From NCBI GenBank assembly GCA_947502885.1, contig CANNBP010000002.1, positions 248,001 to 312,000 of the forward strand: a DNA stretch of 64,000 nucleotides, written 5' to 3'. Numbering within the stretch: the stretch's first letter is position 1; each line of letters starts with the position of its first letter. The notes under the pieces are model-generated. The model was not told the origin of the DNA, searched no databases, and worked only from the letters and a program-made list of their open reading frames with translations. Origin of the DNA: an uncultured Aquimarina sp. (GTDB lineage: Bacteria; Bacteroidota; Bacteroidia; Flavobacteriales; Flavobacteriaceae). The position numbers and the translations under genes were made by a program. Positions 9,840 through 18,880 of this stretch are shown in pieces.

Positions 9840-10411
9840 CGCAAGGGACGACACAAGAGAAGGTAAATAGATCAAAAAAAACCATGATGTGGTTTGCTAT
9901 GATTAGTATGGCAATGGTGTTTGCTGGATTAACAAGTGCGTATGTTGTGAGTAAGGCCAGAAAGGATTGGGCAGCCGATCTAGTTTTTCCGTCGGCTTTT
10001 ATGTATAGTCTGTTTGTAATTATTGCGAGTAGTATTACATTTCATTTTGTAAAAAGTGCAATAGATAAAGAGAATAGAAAATTAGCGTCATTATTGTTGC
10101 TTTGTACAGTTTTATTAAGCGGCTTGTTCGTGTTTCTTCAATTCGAAGGTTTTAAAGATATGATTGAGCAGGGATATCACTTTACAGGGCCAACGTCAAA
10201 TATTGTTACAACTTTTATGTTTATAATCGTAGTAACGCATTTAGCGCATATAATTGGCGGAGTTATAGTGCTTTTAGTTGTAATTTATAATCATTTTAAA
10301 CAAAAGTATCAGAGAGGGCAAACCCTTGGTTTAGAACTAGGTGCTATGTATTGGCATTTTGTAGACTTTTTATGGGTTTATCTCTTTTTATTTTTATATT
10401 TCGTTAGATAA
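9830..10411 (+). CDS. Heme-copper oxidase subunit III (short form)
   Basis: 193 residues with five membrane helices, the size of the short CyoC/CtaE-type subunit III, an integral partner of subunit I in the respiratory oxidase. The C-terminal signature YWHFVDFLWVYLF is present, as is the His-rich helix THLAHIIGG. The start overlaps ctaB by 10 bases. The next gene is a second, longer subunit III with the same C-terminal signature, so the operon carries two homologous subunits. Genes for catalytic subunits I and II are not in the window. Confidence 0.92.
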   Translation: MDLTQGTTQEKVNRSKKTMMWFAMISMAMVFAGLTSAYVVSKARKDWAADLVFPSAFMYSLFVIIASSITFHFVKSAIDKENRKLASLLLLCTVLLSGLFVFLQFEGFKDMIEQGYHFTGPTSNIVTTFMFIIVVTHLAHIIGGVIVLLVVIYNHFKQKYQRGQTLGLELGAMYWHFVDFLWVYLFLFLYFVR

Positions 10412-10459
10412 TAAAATTGCTTACTTTTGTGGAAAATTTAACAATACCAAATTCTTTAT

Positions 10460-11443
10460 ATGGAAACAGCTGTTACTAAAACAGGAGCAGAAGATAAAAC
10501 TTGGGGGGGTGGTAATAAGCCGCTCAAGGTAAGTTATGGTAAGATGATGATGTGGTTTTTTATCCTTTCGGATGCCCTTACATTTTCAGGTTTTCTTGCC
10601 GCATACGGTTTTTCAAGATTTAAATTTATTGATTCATGGCCTATTGCCGATGAAGTGTTTAATCACTTTCCCTTTTTACATGGTGTAGATGCGCCTATGT
10701 ATTATGTGGCTTTAATGACATTTATCCTTATATTTTCTTCTGTAACTATGGTGTTGGCTGTTGATGCAGGGCATCAAATGAAGCAGAAAAAAGTAATATG
10801 GTATATGTTCTTAACCATTATTGGAGGTCTTATTTTTGTTGGATCTCAAGCATGGGAGTGGAAAAACTTTATTAAAGGAGAATATGGAGCAATAGAAACA
10901 AGAGGTGGGCAAATTTTACAATTTGTAGATGCTGATGGGCATAGAGTTGCCTTAAAAGATGTTGCTGTATTAGATTCGCATAAAGAAAGAGAGCAACATG
11001 AGCGTAAGAATGGATTGTGGTTTCAAAAAGAAGGAACACTACCAACTTATACTATTGGTGAAATAAAAACAGGATTTGAAAAAAGAAGTGATCTTTTAAT
11101 TAGAACTCAAATTCTTAATGAAAAAGGAGAGAAGACAGTGCTTTCAAGAGAAGAGTCTTGGAGAAGACTGCAGGCCGATGCTATAGGAATAGTAGAGGGA
11201 GCTAATTTGCAACATAATGAATACGGGACACCGTTGTTTGCAAACTTTTTCTTCTTTATTACAGGGTTTCACGGATTTCACGTATTCTCTGGAGTAGTAA
11301 TAAATATAATCATCTTTATTAATGTGATTCTTGGTACTTATGAGCGAAGAAAGAATTATGAGATGGTAGAGAAAGTTGGTTTATACTGGCACTTTGTAGA
11401 TTTGGTATGGGTATTTGTATTTACATTCTTTTACCTGGTTTAA
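10460..11443 (+). CDS. Cytochrome c oxidase subunit III (long form)
   Basis: 327 residues. The N-terminal half (helices near 30-50, 80-100, 112-130) and C-terminal half (GFHGFHVFSG, then YWHFVDLVWVFVF) are subunit III sequence. Between the third helix and the GFHGFH helix lies a hydrophilic block of roughly 110 residues (about 138-250), rich in Lys/Glu/Arg, where the short subunit III upstream has only about 20. The family is otherwise 190-270 residues. The block probably forms an extra periplasmic or cytoplasmic domain (inference). Spaced 48 bases from the previous gene, in the same operon. Confidence 0.93.
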   Translation: METAVTKTGAEDKTWGGGNKPLKVSYGKMMMWFFILSDALTFSGFLAAYGFSRFKFIDSWPIADEVFNHFPFLHGVDAPMYYVALMTFILIFSSVTMVLAVDAGHQMKQKKVIWYMFLTIIGGLIFVGSQAWEWKNFIKGEYGAIETRGGQILQFVDADGHRVALKDVAVLDSHKEREQHERKNGLWFQKEGTLPTYTIGEIKTGFEKRSDLLIRTQILNEKGEKTVLSREESWRRLQADAIGIVEGANLQHNEYGTPLFANFFFFITGFHGFHVFSGVVINIIIFINVILGTYERRKNYEMVEKVGLYWHFVDLVWVFVFTFFYLV

Positions 11444-11467
11444 TAAATAATATAGCATTTATATAAA

Positions 11468-11827
11468 ATGGCACACGATACAGCACATCACGAATCGAAT
11501 ACAGCAAAAATATGGAAGGTGTTTATTCTTCTATCTGTAATTACAATAGTTGAAGTAATTTTAGGTATTATTAAGCCTGCATTTTTAATTGAAACTACTG
11601 TAATTAGTATGAAATTACTAAACTGGATATTTATTATTCTTACAGTTTGGAAAGCATATTATATTACTTGGGCATTTATGCATATGGAAGGTGAAACTAA
11701 AGGATTGAGAAGATCTGTGGTTTGGACAGGAATCTTTTTGATATGTTATTTAATATTTATTCTTCTTACTGAAGGAGATTATGTATATGAAGTGTTCAAA
11801 GCTGGGCATAAAAGTTGGGATTTTTAA
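11468..11827 (+). CDS. Cytochrome c oxidase subunit IV-like protein
   Basis: 119 residues. After a short His-rich N-terminus come three hydrophobic segments (about 17-35, 47-67, 78-98) as in the prokaryotic COX4/CyoD family, a small accessory subunit of heme-copper oxidases. The motif WAFMHMEGETKG after the second helix is typical of this family. It follows the long subunit III by 24 bases and closes the first transcription unit of the cluster, since a terminator comes straight after. Confidence 0.88.
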   Translation: MAHDTAHHESNTAKIWKVFILLSVITIVEVILGIIKPAFLIETTVISMKLLNWIFIILTVWKAYYITWAFMHMEGETKGLRRSVVWTGIFLICYLIFILLTEGDYVYEVFKAGHKSWDF

Positions 11828-11856
11828 TTCTAAATCTTATAGTTAAAAGCATTGTA

Positions 11857-11886
11857 AAAAGACGGTTTTCTAAACCGTCTTTTTTA
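11857..11886 (+). terminator. Rho-independent terminator after the subunit IV gene
   Basis: Stem gacggttt (11861-11868) / aaaccgtc (11872-11879), 3-base loop, flanked by A and T runs. The T-tail continues into TATTTTTG (11885-11892), a match to the -7 element, but no TTG lies at the right distance. Confidence 0.85.
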
Positions 11887-11958
11887 TTTTTGCATCCAAT
11901 TCTTTTATGTTGTATTTAGATTATATAGTTTTTTAAATATAACTTTAGTAATAGTGCT

Positions 11959-12612
11959 ATGAAAAAATTCGTTGTTTTAGGTGTTTTGTTTGTTCTTCCT
12001 CTTGTTGCTTATTTGTTTTTTGCATCGGGAGTACATAATTTTGCTAAACTTCCAGTGTTGAATGAGGCTGTAGGTAACTTAGAAAGCTTTGAGAGCCTTA
12101 GAGATGAAGATGTGGTTTTTAAAGGAAAAATTACTATTCTAGGGTTTTTGGGTAATGGTATTATTGATAAGCAGGGGAATGCTTTTAATCTTAACCAGAA
12201 AATATATAAGAAAAATCGGGGTTTTAAGGATTTTCAATTTGTAATGGTGTTACCTTTTGGGAGCGAAAATGCTGCAAAGACACTTTTGAGTGAATTAGAT
12301 AATATAACGGATGTATCAGAGTGGAAATTCGTTTTCGGAACCCCTGAGCGTATAAAAAACTTGTTTAAAAGCCTAAATACTCCTCATAAGCTAGATGCTA
12401 ATCTTGCTTCTAATTTTGTTTTTATTATTGATAAGAATAATAGTCTAAGAGGTAGAGATGGGAAAATAGGAAAAGAGAAAGATGTTGTGTTTGGTTATGA
12501 CGCAAGTTCTGTAGCTGACTTAACAAATACTATGGACGATGATGTAAAAGTGGTTTTGGCAGAGTATCGTTTAGCGTTAAAGAAATATAAAGCAGATCGT
12601 AAAGAGAAATAA
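11959..12612 (+). CDS. SCO/thioredoxin-like membrane-anchored protein lacking cysteines
   Basis: 217 residues, one N-terminal membrane helix (about 4-22), the rest soluble and presumably periplasmic. I see a thioredoxin-like resemblance to the SCO protein just downstream: KGKITILGFLGNG lines up with KGKVYVAEFFFTSC, and FVFIIDKNNSLRGR with YFALIDQDGYIRSR. The CxxxC of SCO falls on residues without Cys, and the protein has no Cys at all, so it should not bind copper or do redox chemistry in the SCO manner. Likely a structural or chaperone partner in oxidase assembly (inference). Eight bases separate it from the SCO gene. No named family recognised. Confidence 0.8.
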   Translation: MKKFVVLGVLFVLPLVAYLFFASGVHNFAKLPVLNEAVGNLESFESLRDEDVVFKGKITILGFLGNGIIDKQGNAFNLNQKIYKKNRGFKDFQFVMVLPFGSENAAKTLLSELDNITDVSEWKFVFGTPERIKNLFKSLNTPHKLDANLASNFVFIIDKNNSLRGRDGKIGKEKDVVFGYDASSVADLTNTMDDDVKVVLAEYRLALKKYKADRKEK

Positions 12613-12620
12613 ATTCAACT

Positions 12621-13361
12621 ATGAAAAAGTATTCATATGTAGGGATATCATTTATTATACTTGTTTTTGGTATAATTGTTATTCCAAAAATTGTTAATAG
12701 AGTTAGTGATACTTCTATTGTTAAGAATAATAGAATGAGCGCTGATAACCCTGTTACGAATGAGAAGCTTTCTTATATTAAAATTAATGGAAAGCCTCGC
12801 AAGGTCCCAGAATTTGCGTTTTTAGATCAGGATAGTATGCTTATAACAAATCATGATTATAAAGGTAAAGTATATGTAGCAGAGTTTTTCTTTACAAGTT
12901 GTCCCACGATCTGTCCTAAAATGACCAAAAATTTGGTGTATCTACAGAATCAACTCAAAGATTATGGTGATTTTGGTGTGGCTTCATTTACAATAAACCC
13001 TAGATTTGATACTCCAAGAAGGTTGAAAACTTATGCTGATAATTATAAAATAGTTAACCAAGATTGGCATTTGCTTACAGGAGATAGGGAAGATTTATAT
13101 GAGTTGGCTAATTCTGGGTTTAATATTTATGCAGCTGAAAACCCAAATGTTCCTGGTGGATTTGAGCATAATGGATATTTTGCTTTAATCGATCAAGATG
13201 GTTATATAAGATCTAGATATGATGCTTCAGGTAATCCTATAATTTATTATAGGGGTACAATTGGGATAGAAGAGAAAATTGATGATAATGGCGAAGAGGA
13301 ACAGGTTAGCATATTATTAGAGGATATTAAAAAGTTGATACAGAAAAATAAAGATGAATAG
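12621..13361 (+). CDS. SCO1/SenC family copper chaperone
   Basis: 246 residues. SCO proteins deliver copper to, or reduce, the CuA site of cytochrome c oxidase on the periplasmic side. An N-terminal membrane anchor (about 5-24) is followed by a thioredoxin fold with the CxxxC pair Cys94/Cys98 (TSCPTICPK) and the third copper ligand His183 (FEHNGYF). Length and motif spacing are normal. It overlaps the next gene by 8 bases and lies in the oxidase assembly cluster, which supports a CuA role. Confidence 0.95.
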   Translation: MKKYSYVGISFIILVFGIIVIPKIVNRVSDTSIVKNNRMSADNPVTNEKLSYIKINGKPRKVPEFAFLDQDSMLITNHDYKGKVYVAEFFFTSCPTICPKMTKNLVYLQNQLKDYGDFGVASFTINPRFDTPRRLKTYADNYKIVNQDWHLLTGDREDLYELANSGFNIYAAENPNVPGGFEHNGYFALIDQDGYIRSRYDASGNPIIYYRGTIGIEEKIDDNGEEEQVSILLEDIKKLIQKNKDE

Positions 13362-13896
13362 TCCAGCGCAAACAGAAAAGAAGTATAAAGTATGGATAAT
13401 AGTATTGTCAATTGTTATTCCATTGGCGGTTGCTGCGTTATTTGGAATTAACTTAAGAAAACTAGGTTATGATGTACAACCTTTAAGTTTTTTGCCTCCA
13501 ATATATGCTACAATAAATGGTTTGACTACAGTATTGCTTATTATGGCGTTATGGGCTGTGAAAAATAAAAAGATAGTCTTGCATGAAAGGTTAATGAAAA
13601 CGGCAATCAGTTGTTCTGTTTTGTTTTTATTAATGTATATAGCTTATCATATGACTAGTGATTCGACTAAATTTGGAGGAGTAGGAGTGGTAAGATATAT
13701 CTATTATTTTATTTTGATTACTCATATAGTTTTATCTATAGTGGTTATTCCTTTTGTATTGATTACTTATGTTAGGGCATTAACGAAACAATTTGATGCG
13801 CATAAGAGAATTGCAAGAATAACATTTCCTATTTGGTTATATGTTGCAATCACTGGAGTTGTTGTGTACTTGATGATATCACCATATTACAAATGA
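13354..13896 (+). CDS. DUF420 membrane protein (CtaM/YozB-like)
   Basis: 180 residues with about five membrane helices. Conserved histidines sit in the DUF420 pattern (LHERLMK, AYHMT, ITHIVLS, DAHKRIAR). The family includes CtaM of Staphylococcus aureus, reported as an assembly factor for heme-copper oxidases; a similar job fits here, next to SCO and heme O synthase. The start codon overlaps the end of the SCO gene by 8 bases, indicating translational coupling. Confidence 0.88.
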   Translation: MNSPAQTEKKYKVWIIVLSIVIPLAVAALFGINLRKLGYDVQPLSFLPPIYATINGLTTVLLIMALWAVKNKKIVLHERLMKTAISCSVLFLLMYIAYHMTSDSTKFGGVGVVRYIYYFILITHIVLSIVVIPFVLITYVRALTKQFDAHKRIARITFPIWLYVAITGVVVYLMISPYYK

Positions 13897-13940
13897 TCTA
13901 AAAATGTTTAATTAAATTTAAAAGGGTTTAAATATTAAGA

Positions 13941-14174
13941 ATGAAAAAAAAGACACTTCTTATTTTAATAATACTATTTATTGCCAGTATTCCGGTAGAA
14001 GCCCAATGTGCGATGTGTCGGGCGGTATTAGAAAGTGAAGAAGGTCAAAAGACCGCCAAGGGTATTAATAATGGTATAGTCTATTTAATGATAATTCCAT
14101 ATGTATTGATAGGAGTTGTAGGATATTTAATTTATAGAAACAAAAGAAAACCAAACACAATAAAAAAGCCCTGA
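13941..14174 (+). CDS. Small exported CxxC membrane protein
   Basis: 77 residues: a signal peptide (about 1-21, cleavage near VEA-Q), then Cys-Ala-Met-Cys immediately after it, a short hydrophilic stretch, one membrane helix (about 45-64) and a basic tail (RNKRKPN). The CxxC would lie just outside the inner membrane. Placed last in the oxidase-assembly cluster, it might handle copper or thiols (inference). No named family recognised. Its stop codon lies inside the terminator stem. Confidence 0.8.
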   Translation: MKKKTLLILIILFIASIPVEAQCAMCRAVLESEEGQKTAKGINNGIVYLMIIPYVLIGVVGYLIYRNKRKPNTIKKP

Positions 14175-14193
14175 TTTCAGGGCTTTTGTTTTT
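14164..14193 (+). terminator. Terminator closing the oxidase-assembly operon
   Basis: Stem aaaagccctga (14164-14174) / tcagggctttt (14177-14187), then a T-run. The left arm includes the preceding gene's stop codon. Confidence 0.88.
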
Positions 14194-14296
14194 TTAACAT
14201 TTTCCTAACAAATCGAGCTGTAACAAAAACATAAAGTAAATAGTCTAATGTGTCAGATACTACTACAGTGTTGAAATTATCCCTAAAAAAAGGGAG

Positions 14297-14326
14297 TTGT
14301 AAGTAGATCTCTTTTGCTTAGGTTTG
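14297..14326 (+). promoter_or_regulatory. Promoter of the ABC efflux operon
   Basis: TTG at 14297-14299, 19-base spacer, TAGGTTTG at 14319-14326; the ABC ATPase start follows 31 bases later. Matches the Bacteroidota consensus. Confidence 0.7.
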
Positions 14327-14357
14327 TTAAATGCCTTATACATCTTAAATTGATAGT

Positions 14358-15059
14358 ATGATTGAAATAAAAGAGTTGCATAAATCGTATCAAATGGGGA
14401 GTAACTCTCTTCATGTATTAAAGGGAATAGATTTTAGTGTTAAAGATGGCGAGTTGGTCGCTATTATGGGGTCTTCGGGATCTGGTAAATCTACATTGCT
14501 TAATATTTTGGGTATGTTAGATGAGGCAGATAAGGGAGAGTATTTTTTAGATGGTGTACATATAAAAGATTTAAACGAAACTAAAGCAGCGCAATATCGA
14601 AATAAGTTTTTGGGCTTTATTTTTCAATCATTTAACTTGATTAATTACAAAAATGCAATAGAAAACGTTGCTTTGCCTCTATATTACCAAAGGAAAAATA
14701 GAAAAGAAAGAGTTGAAAAAGCTAAAAGTTATCTAGAAAAAGTTGGGTTAGGGCAATGGGCAACACACCTACCAAGTGAACTTTCAGGTGGACAGAAGCA
14801 AAGAGTAGCTATCGCACGTGCATTGGCTGCAGACCCTAAGGTATTGCTTGCAGATGAGCCTACTGGAGCTTTGGATAGTAAAACTTCATATGAAGTTATG
14901 GATATCATTCAGAGTATTAATGATGAAGGTAAAACAATATTAGTGGTAACCCATGAAGAGGATATTGCAAATATGTGTAAACGTATTGTACGCCTTAAGG
15001 ATGGTGTTATTGTCGAAGATATAGAGGTAGAACAAGTAAGAGCTTCACAATATGTTTGA
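14358..15059 (+). CDS. ABC transporter ATP-binding protein (MacB/LolD type)
   Basis: 233 residues, a single nucleotide-binding domain. Walker A GSSGSGKST at 38-46, Q-loop FQSFN, signature LSGGQ at 142-146, Walker B LLADEP with Asp166/Glu167, and a switch His in VVTHEED. Family members power MacB-type periplasm-to-outside efflux or LolD lipoprotein release. Here the ATPase is followed by two separate MacB-like permeases, an HlyD-type adaptor and a TolC-type channel, so it is an efflux motor. It overlaps the first permease by 8 bases. Confidence 0.94.
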   Translation: MIEIKELHKSYQMGSNSLHVLKGIDFSVKDGELVAIMGSSGSGKSTLLNILGMLDEADKGEYFLDGVHIKDLNETKAAQYRNKFLGFIFQSFNLINYKNAIENVALPLYYQRKNRKERVEKAKSYLEKVGLGQWATHLPSELSGGQKQRVAIARALAADPKVLLADEPTGALDSKTSYEVMDIIQSINDEGKTILVVTHEEDIANMCKRIVRLKDGVIVEDIEVEQVRASQYV

Positions 15060-16281
15060 TAGAGATAGATGGAGAGAAATATTTGAAGCCATTAGCAAAA
15101 ATAAACTAAGGACATTTCTTTCTGGGTTTACTGTTGCTTTAGGAATCTTAATATTTACGGTGTTATTAGGATTAGGTAACGGTTTGCTTAATAGTTTTTT
15201 AAGCAGTTTTGTAGATGATGCGCAAAACATCATATTTATTCAAAGTGGAACAACTTCAAAGGCATATAAAGGTTTTCAAGAGAATAGAATAATACAGTTT
15301 GAAAATGAAGATTTAGAATTCGTAAAAGATAATAACAAAGGTAAAGTAGAATACATAACGCCTAGAATTTATCTTAATCTTAACGCCAAATATCGAGAAG
15401 AGTCTGGTAATTATACTATTCGAGCCGTTAATCCTGATCATCAATACCTAGAGAAGACAATTATGATGAATGGTAGGTATATTAATGAAGAAGATGTTAA
15501 GGAACGAACAAAAAATGTGGTCATTGGTAGGTTAGTAGAAAAGGACCTTTTTAAGCGTAAAAAGGCCATTGGTAAGATGCTCGATATAAATGGTATTAAT
15601 TTTAAAATAATTGGAGTTTTTCAGGATAGTGGGGGAGATAATGAAGAACGTATGATATATATGCCATATAAAACAGTGCAGTTGTTGTATGGTAATAATA
15701 AGAATATTGATGCAATTAATTTGTCGTATAACATGTCGATGAATACAGAACAAGCTATTACTTTTTCTAAAAAACTGGAAGATGATCTTAAAAAGAAACT
15801 AAAGGTTGCGCCGAATGATCAAAGTGCAATACGAGTTAGAAGTTTTGCTGAGGATATCAAAGAAACTATGGTCATTTTAGGAGGGATTTATGCAATTATT
15901 TTTATTGTTGGTATAGGAACTCTAATTTCTGGGGTTGTTGGAATAGGTAATATTATGACCTTTAGTGTAAAGGAAAGAACCAAGGAATTAGGAATTAGAA
16001 AAGCACTTGGCGCTTCTCCTAGGTCAATAATAGGAATGGTTTTGCAGGAATCTGTTTTGATTACATCAGTGGCTGGTTATATTGGTTTAGTATTAGGAAT
16101 TGTAGCTTTAAAATTGATTGGGAATAACCTTGAAGACTATTTTATTGTAAATCCTCAGGTAGAAACCGGAATTATATTTGGAGCAACAATGGTACTTATA
16201 TTTTTTGGACTTCTGGCTGGGTATATACCAGCTAGAAGAGCTGCAAGAATAAAACCAATAGTTGCATTAAGGGATGAGTAA
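15052..16281 (+). CDS. MacB/FtsX-type ABC permease, first
   Basis: 409 residues. Topology is that of MacB without its ATPase: one N-terminal helix (about 18-42), a large periplasmic domain (MacB_PCD-like, about 45-270) and three C-terminal helices (about 278-300, 325-350, 370-392) forming the FtsX domain. The cytoplasmic motif KERTKELGIRKALGA, the coupling segment to the ATPase, is intact, and the protein ends in the family-typical ALRDE. It probably pairs with the second permease as a heterodimer; their similar length and shared start (RDxWREIFEAI versus RDTWQEIYGAI) show common origin. Confidence 0.93.
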   Translation: MFDRDRWREIFEAISKNKLRTFLSGFTVALGILIFTVLLGLGNGLLNSFLSSFVDDAQNIIFIQSGTTSKAYKGFQENRIIQFENEDLEFVKDNNKGKVEYITPRIYLNLNAKYREESGNYTIRAVNPDHQYLEKTIMMNGRYINEEDVKERTKNVVIGRLVEKDLFKRKKAIGKMLDINGINFKIIGVFQDSGGDNEERMIYMPYKTVQLLYGNNKNIDAINLSYNMSMNTEQAITFSKKLEDDLKKKLKVAPNDQSAIRVRSFAEDIKETMVILGGIYAIIFIVGIGTLISGVVGIGNIMTFSVKERTKELGIRKALGASPRSIIGMVLQESVLITSVAGYIGLVLGIVALKLIGNNLEDYFIVNPQVETGIIFGATMVLIFFGLLAGYIPARRAARIKPIVALRDE

Positions 16282-16397
16282 TGAGTAGACTATTAAGTAA
16301 ATATAGAATAGGAATTGCTGATTACTTTTATGTTAATTCAAAGAATTTTGCTAATAATTTTATCTTAAATGATTAAGGTATTTATACGTATGAACTA

Positions 16398-17660
16398 ATG
16401 AGATATATATTTGAAAGAGATACTTGGCAAGAAATATACGGGGCTATTCGTAAAAATAAAATGAGAACTATTATTACTGTGGTTGGAGTTACATGGGGTG
16501 TGTTTTTATTTGTTTTTCTTTTAGGAATGGCTAAAGGTTTGGATAATAGTTTTAAGAGTCAGTTTAATGATTTTGCAACCAATTCAATGTTTTTGTGGGG
16601 GCAGCAGACCAGTATACCTAATAATGGTTTTAAAAGAGGAAGAGGAATACAACTTACCCTAGATGATGTCGAGTCGTTAAAGTCTCAGGTTAGTGATATA
16701 GAATATGTGGTACCTCGTAATGTTACAGGAAGATGGGGGACTCCTCCAGGACAGTTTGTTAGAGGTTCTAAATCAGGCGCATTTAGTGTTTTTGGAGATT
16801 ACCCTAGTGTTGATAAAGTATCCAAGAAAAAGATTTTTGAAGGAGGTCGGTTTATTAACGAAGAAGATATTAAGTATGAACGAAAAGTTTGTGTCATAGG
16901 AGAAGATATATATAAACAATTTTATGACCAAGGGGAGAAAGCTGTTGGAGATTTTGTAAAGATTAATGGTATTTATTTTAAAGTCATAGGGGTGTATAAG
17001 GCTTCACGAACTGGCGCTGAAGGTGATGACTCAATTTTTTTACCTTTTACTACTTTTCAAACCATTTTCAATCAAGGTAGAAATATCTCATGGATGGTAA
17101 TTACAGCTAAGCCAGATAAGAATATTGTAAAGACAGAAGCTATAATTAAGAAAACATTAAAAAGATTGCATAATGTTCATCCCGATGATGAACAAGCATT
17201 TGGTAGTTTTAATTTAGGAGAGCAAGTAGCTAAGGTAAATGGTTTCTTAACAGGTATGAAATTGATTACTTATATAGTGGGAATTGCTACATTAATAGCA
17301 GGAGTCATTGCTATAGGAAATGTGTTGTTGATTACAGTAAAAGAGCGTACACGTGAGATTGGTGTTAGAAGAGCGCTAGGAGCAACTCCTTCCGAAGTAC
17401 GAGGGCAAATTATGTTAGAGTCTATTATGCTTACATTCATTGCAGGGTTAATAGGGTTTATTTTTGGAACATTATTACTTTGGGGTATTAATATGTTGGT
17501 GAAATCAAATGAAGATGCACCAATAGTAAATCCAACAGTGGATTTATTAGCAGTAGCAGGGGCGTTAGCTTCTATTGTGGTGTTAGGTACTTTAATTGGT
17601 TTGATACCGGCACAAAAAGCTGTTAGTGTAAAACCTATAGAAGCATTACGAGAAGAATAA
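16398..17660 (+). CDS. MacB/FtsX-type ABC permease, second
   Basis: 420 residues, same layout as the preceding permease: N-terminal helix (about 22-45), periplasmic domain, three C-terminal helices, coupling motif KERTREIGVRRALGA and terminal ALREE. Two unlike permeases with one ATPase is common in Bacteroidota MacAB-type operons. The 116-base spacer before it contains a 31-codon ORF (16281-16376) whose ATG overlaps the previous stop codon; I do not annotate that ORF. The adaptor gene follows 37 bases later. Confidence 0.93.
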   Translation: MRYIFERDTWQEIYGAIRKNKMRTIITVVGVTWGVFLFVFLLGMAKGLDNSFKSQFNDFATNSMFLWGQQTSIPNNGFKRGRGIQLTLDDVESLKSQVSDIEYVVPRNVTGRWGTPPGQFVRGSKSGAFSVFGDYPSVDKVSKKKIFEGGRFINEEDIKYERKVCVIGEDIYKQFYDQGEKAVGDFVKINGIYFKVIGVYKASRTGAEGDDSIFLPFTTFQTIFNQGRNISWMVITAKPDKNIVKTEAIIKKTLKRLHNVHPDDEQAFGSFNLGEQVAKVNGFLTGMKLITYIVGIATLIAGVIAIGNVLLITVKERTREIGVRRALGATPSEVRGQIMLESIMLTFIAGLIGFIFGTLLLWGINMLVKSNEDAPIVNPTVDLLAVAGALASIVVLGTLIGLIPAQKAVSVKPIEALREE

Positions 17661-17697
17661 AAATAAAGTAACAATCAGAATAATTTAATCAATTAAA

Positions 17698-18828
17698 ATG
17701 AAAAAGTTTTTTAAAATTCTATTATTAGTATTTTTAATAGCAGCACTTGGCTTTTCAGGTAAATATATTATAGATTCTAATAGTAAATCACCAATAGTGT
17801 TTACCACAGAAAAAGCGTTTAAAACCTCAATCGAAGAAAAAACTGTAGCAACAGGAAAAGTTATTCCAGAAGATGAAGTAGCAATCAAACCTCAGATTTC
17901 TGGTATAATAGAAAAAATATATGTCGAAGAGGGAGTTCCTGTGAAAACTGGAGACCTGATAGCCAAAATTAAAGTGGTTCCAAACGAGCAGTCATTAAAT
18001 AGTGCACGAGGAAGGGTTAGAAATGCTCAGATAGTGCTTAATAATTCTAAAATAGAGTTTGATAGAAATAAAGCACTATTTGATAAAGGTGTAATATCTA
18101 GTAGAGACTTTAATACTATTGAATTACAATATAATCAGGCTAAACAAGACTTATCTAATAGCCAAAGTGATCTGCAAATTATACGCAAAGGATCTGCAGG
18201 AGGGTCATCAACTGCAAATACAAATATAAGAGCTACTGTGTCAGGAACTATTTTAGAAATTCCTGTCAAAGAAGGTGATCAAGTTATTGAGAGTAATAAT
18301 TTTAATGAAGGAACTACTATTGCTAAAATAGCTGACCTTAATAAAATGATTTTTGAAGGAAAAGTAGACGAAGCCGAAGTTAACAAGCTTAAAATTGATA
18401 TGCCACTTAAAGTAAGCTTAGGTGCAATTAGGGATAAAGAATTTGATGCTAAGTTAAAATTTATAGCGCCAAAAGGGAATGAAGAACAAGGAGCAGTTCA
18501 GTTTAAAATTGAAGGAGAGGTCTTCTTAGATAAATCTCATTTTATTAGAGCGGGATATAGTGCAAATGCATCAATAGTTCTTGATACAAAGAATGATGTT
18601 TTAGCTATTAAAGAGGCTTTATTACAGTTTGACAAGGAGACAGAAGGTCCTTATGTAGAAATCAAAGTAGGAGAGCAAGAGTTCGAAAGAAAGGACGTTG
18701 AGATCGGTTTATCAGATGGGATTAATGTTGAGATTTTATCAGGCGTAACTGAGGATGATGAAATTAAAGTTTGGAATAAAACTGAGCCTGTAAAGATAGA
18801 AGATAAAGGAGATGAAGACGAGGAATAA
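17698..18828 (+). CDS. HlyD/MacA-type periplasmic adaptor
   Basis: 376 residues. N-terminal helix (about 4-22), then the split biotinyl-lipoyl domain (IKPQISGIIEKIYVEEG near 62-78 and its second half near 180-205), a coiled-coil hairpin (about 100-160), beta-barrel and membrane-proximal domains, and a very acidic tail. Membrane-fusion proteins of this type bridge the inner-membrane MacB-like transporter to a TolC channel. Gene order (ATPase, permease, permease, adaptor, TolC) fits a complete tripartite exporter whose substrate is unknown. Confidence 0.93.
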   Translation: MKKFFKILLLVFLIAALGFSGKYIIDSNSKSPIVFTTEKAFKTSIEEKTVATGKVIPEDEVAIKPQISGIIEKIYVEEGVPVKTGDLIAKIKVVPNEQSLNSARGRVRNAQIVLNNSKIEFDRNKALFDKGVISSRDFNTIELQYNQAKQDLSNSQSDLQIIRKGSAGGSSTANTNIRATVSGTILEIPVKEGDQVIESNNFNEGTTIAKIADLNKMIFEGKVDEAEVNKLKIDMPLKVSLGAIRDKEFDAKLKFIAPKGNEEQGAVQFKIEGEVFLDKSHFIRAGYSANASIVLDTKNDVLAIKEALLQFDKETEGPYVEIKVGEQEFERKDVEIGLSDGINVEILSGVTEDDEIKVWNKTEPVKIEDKGDEDEE

Positions 18829-18880
18829 ATCGTTAACAAATTGTAAGAATAAAATCATATATACATAGATAAAGAGTAGT

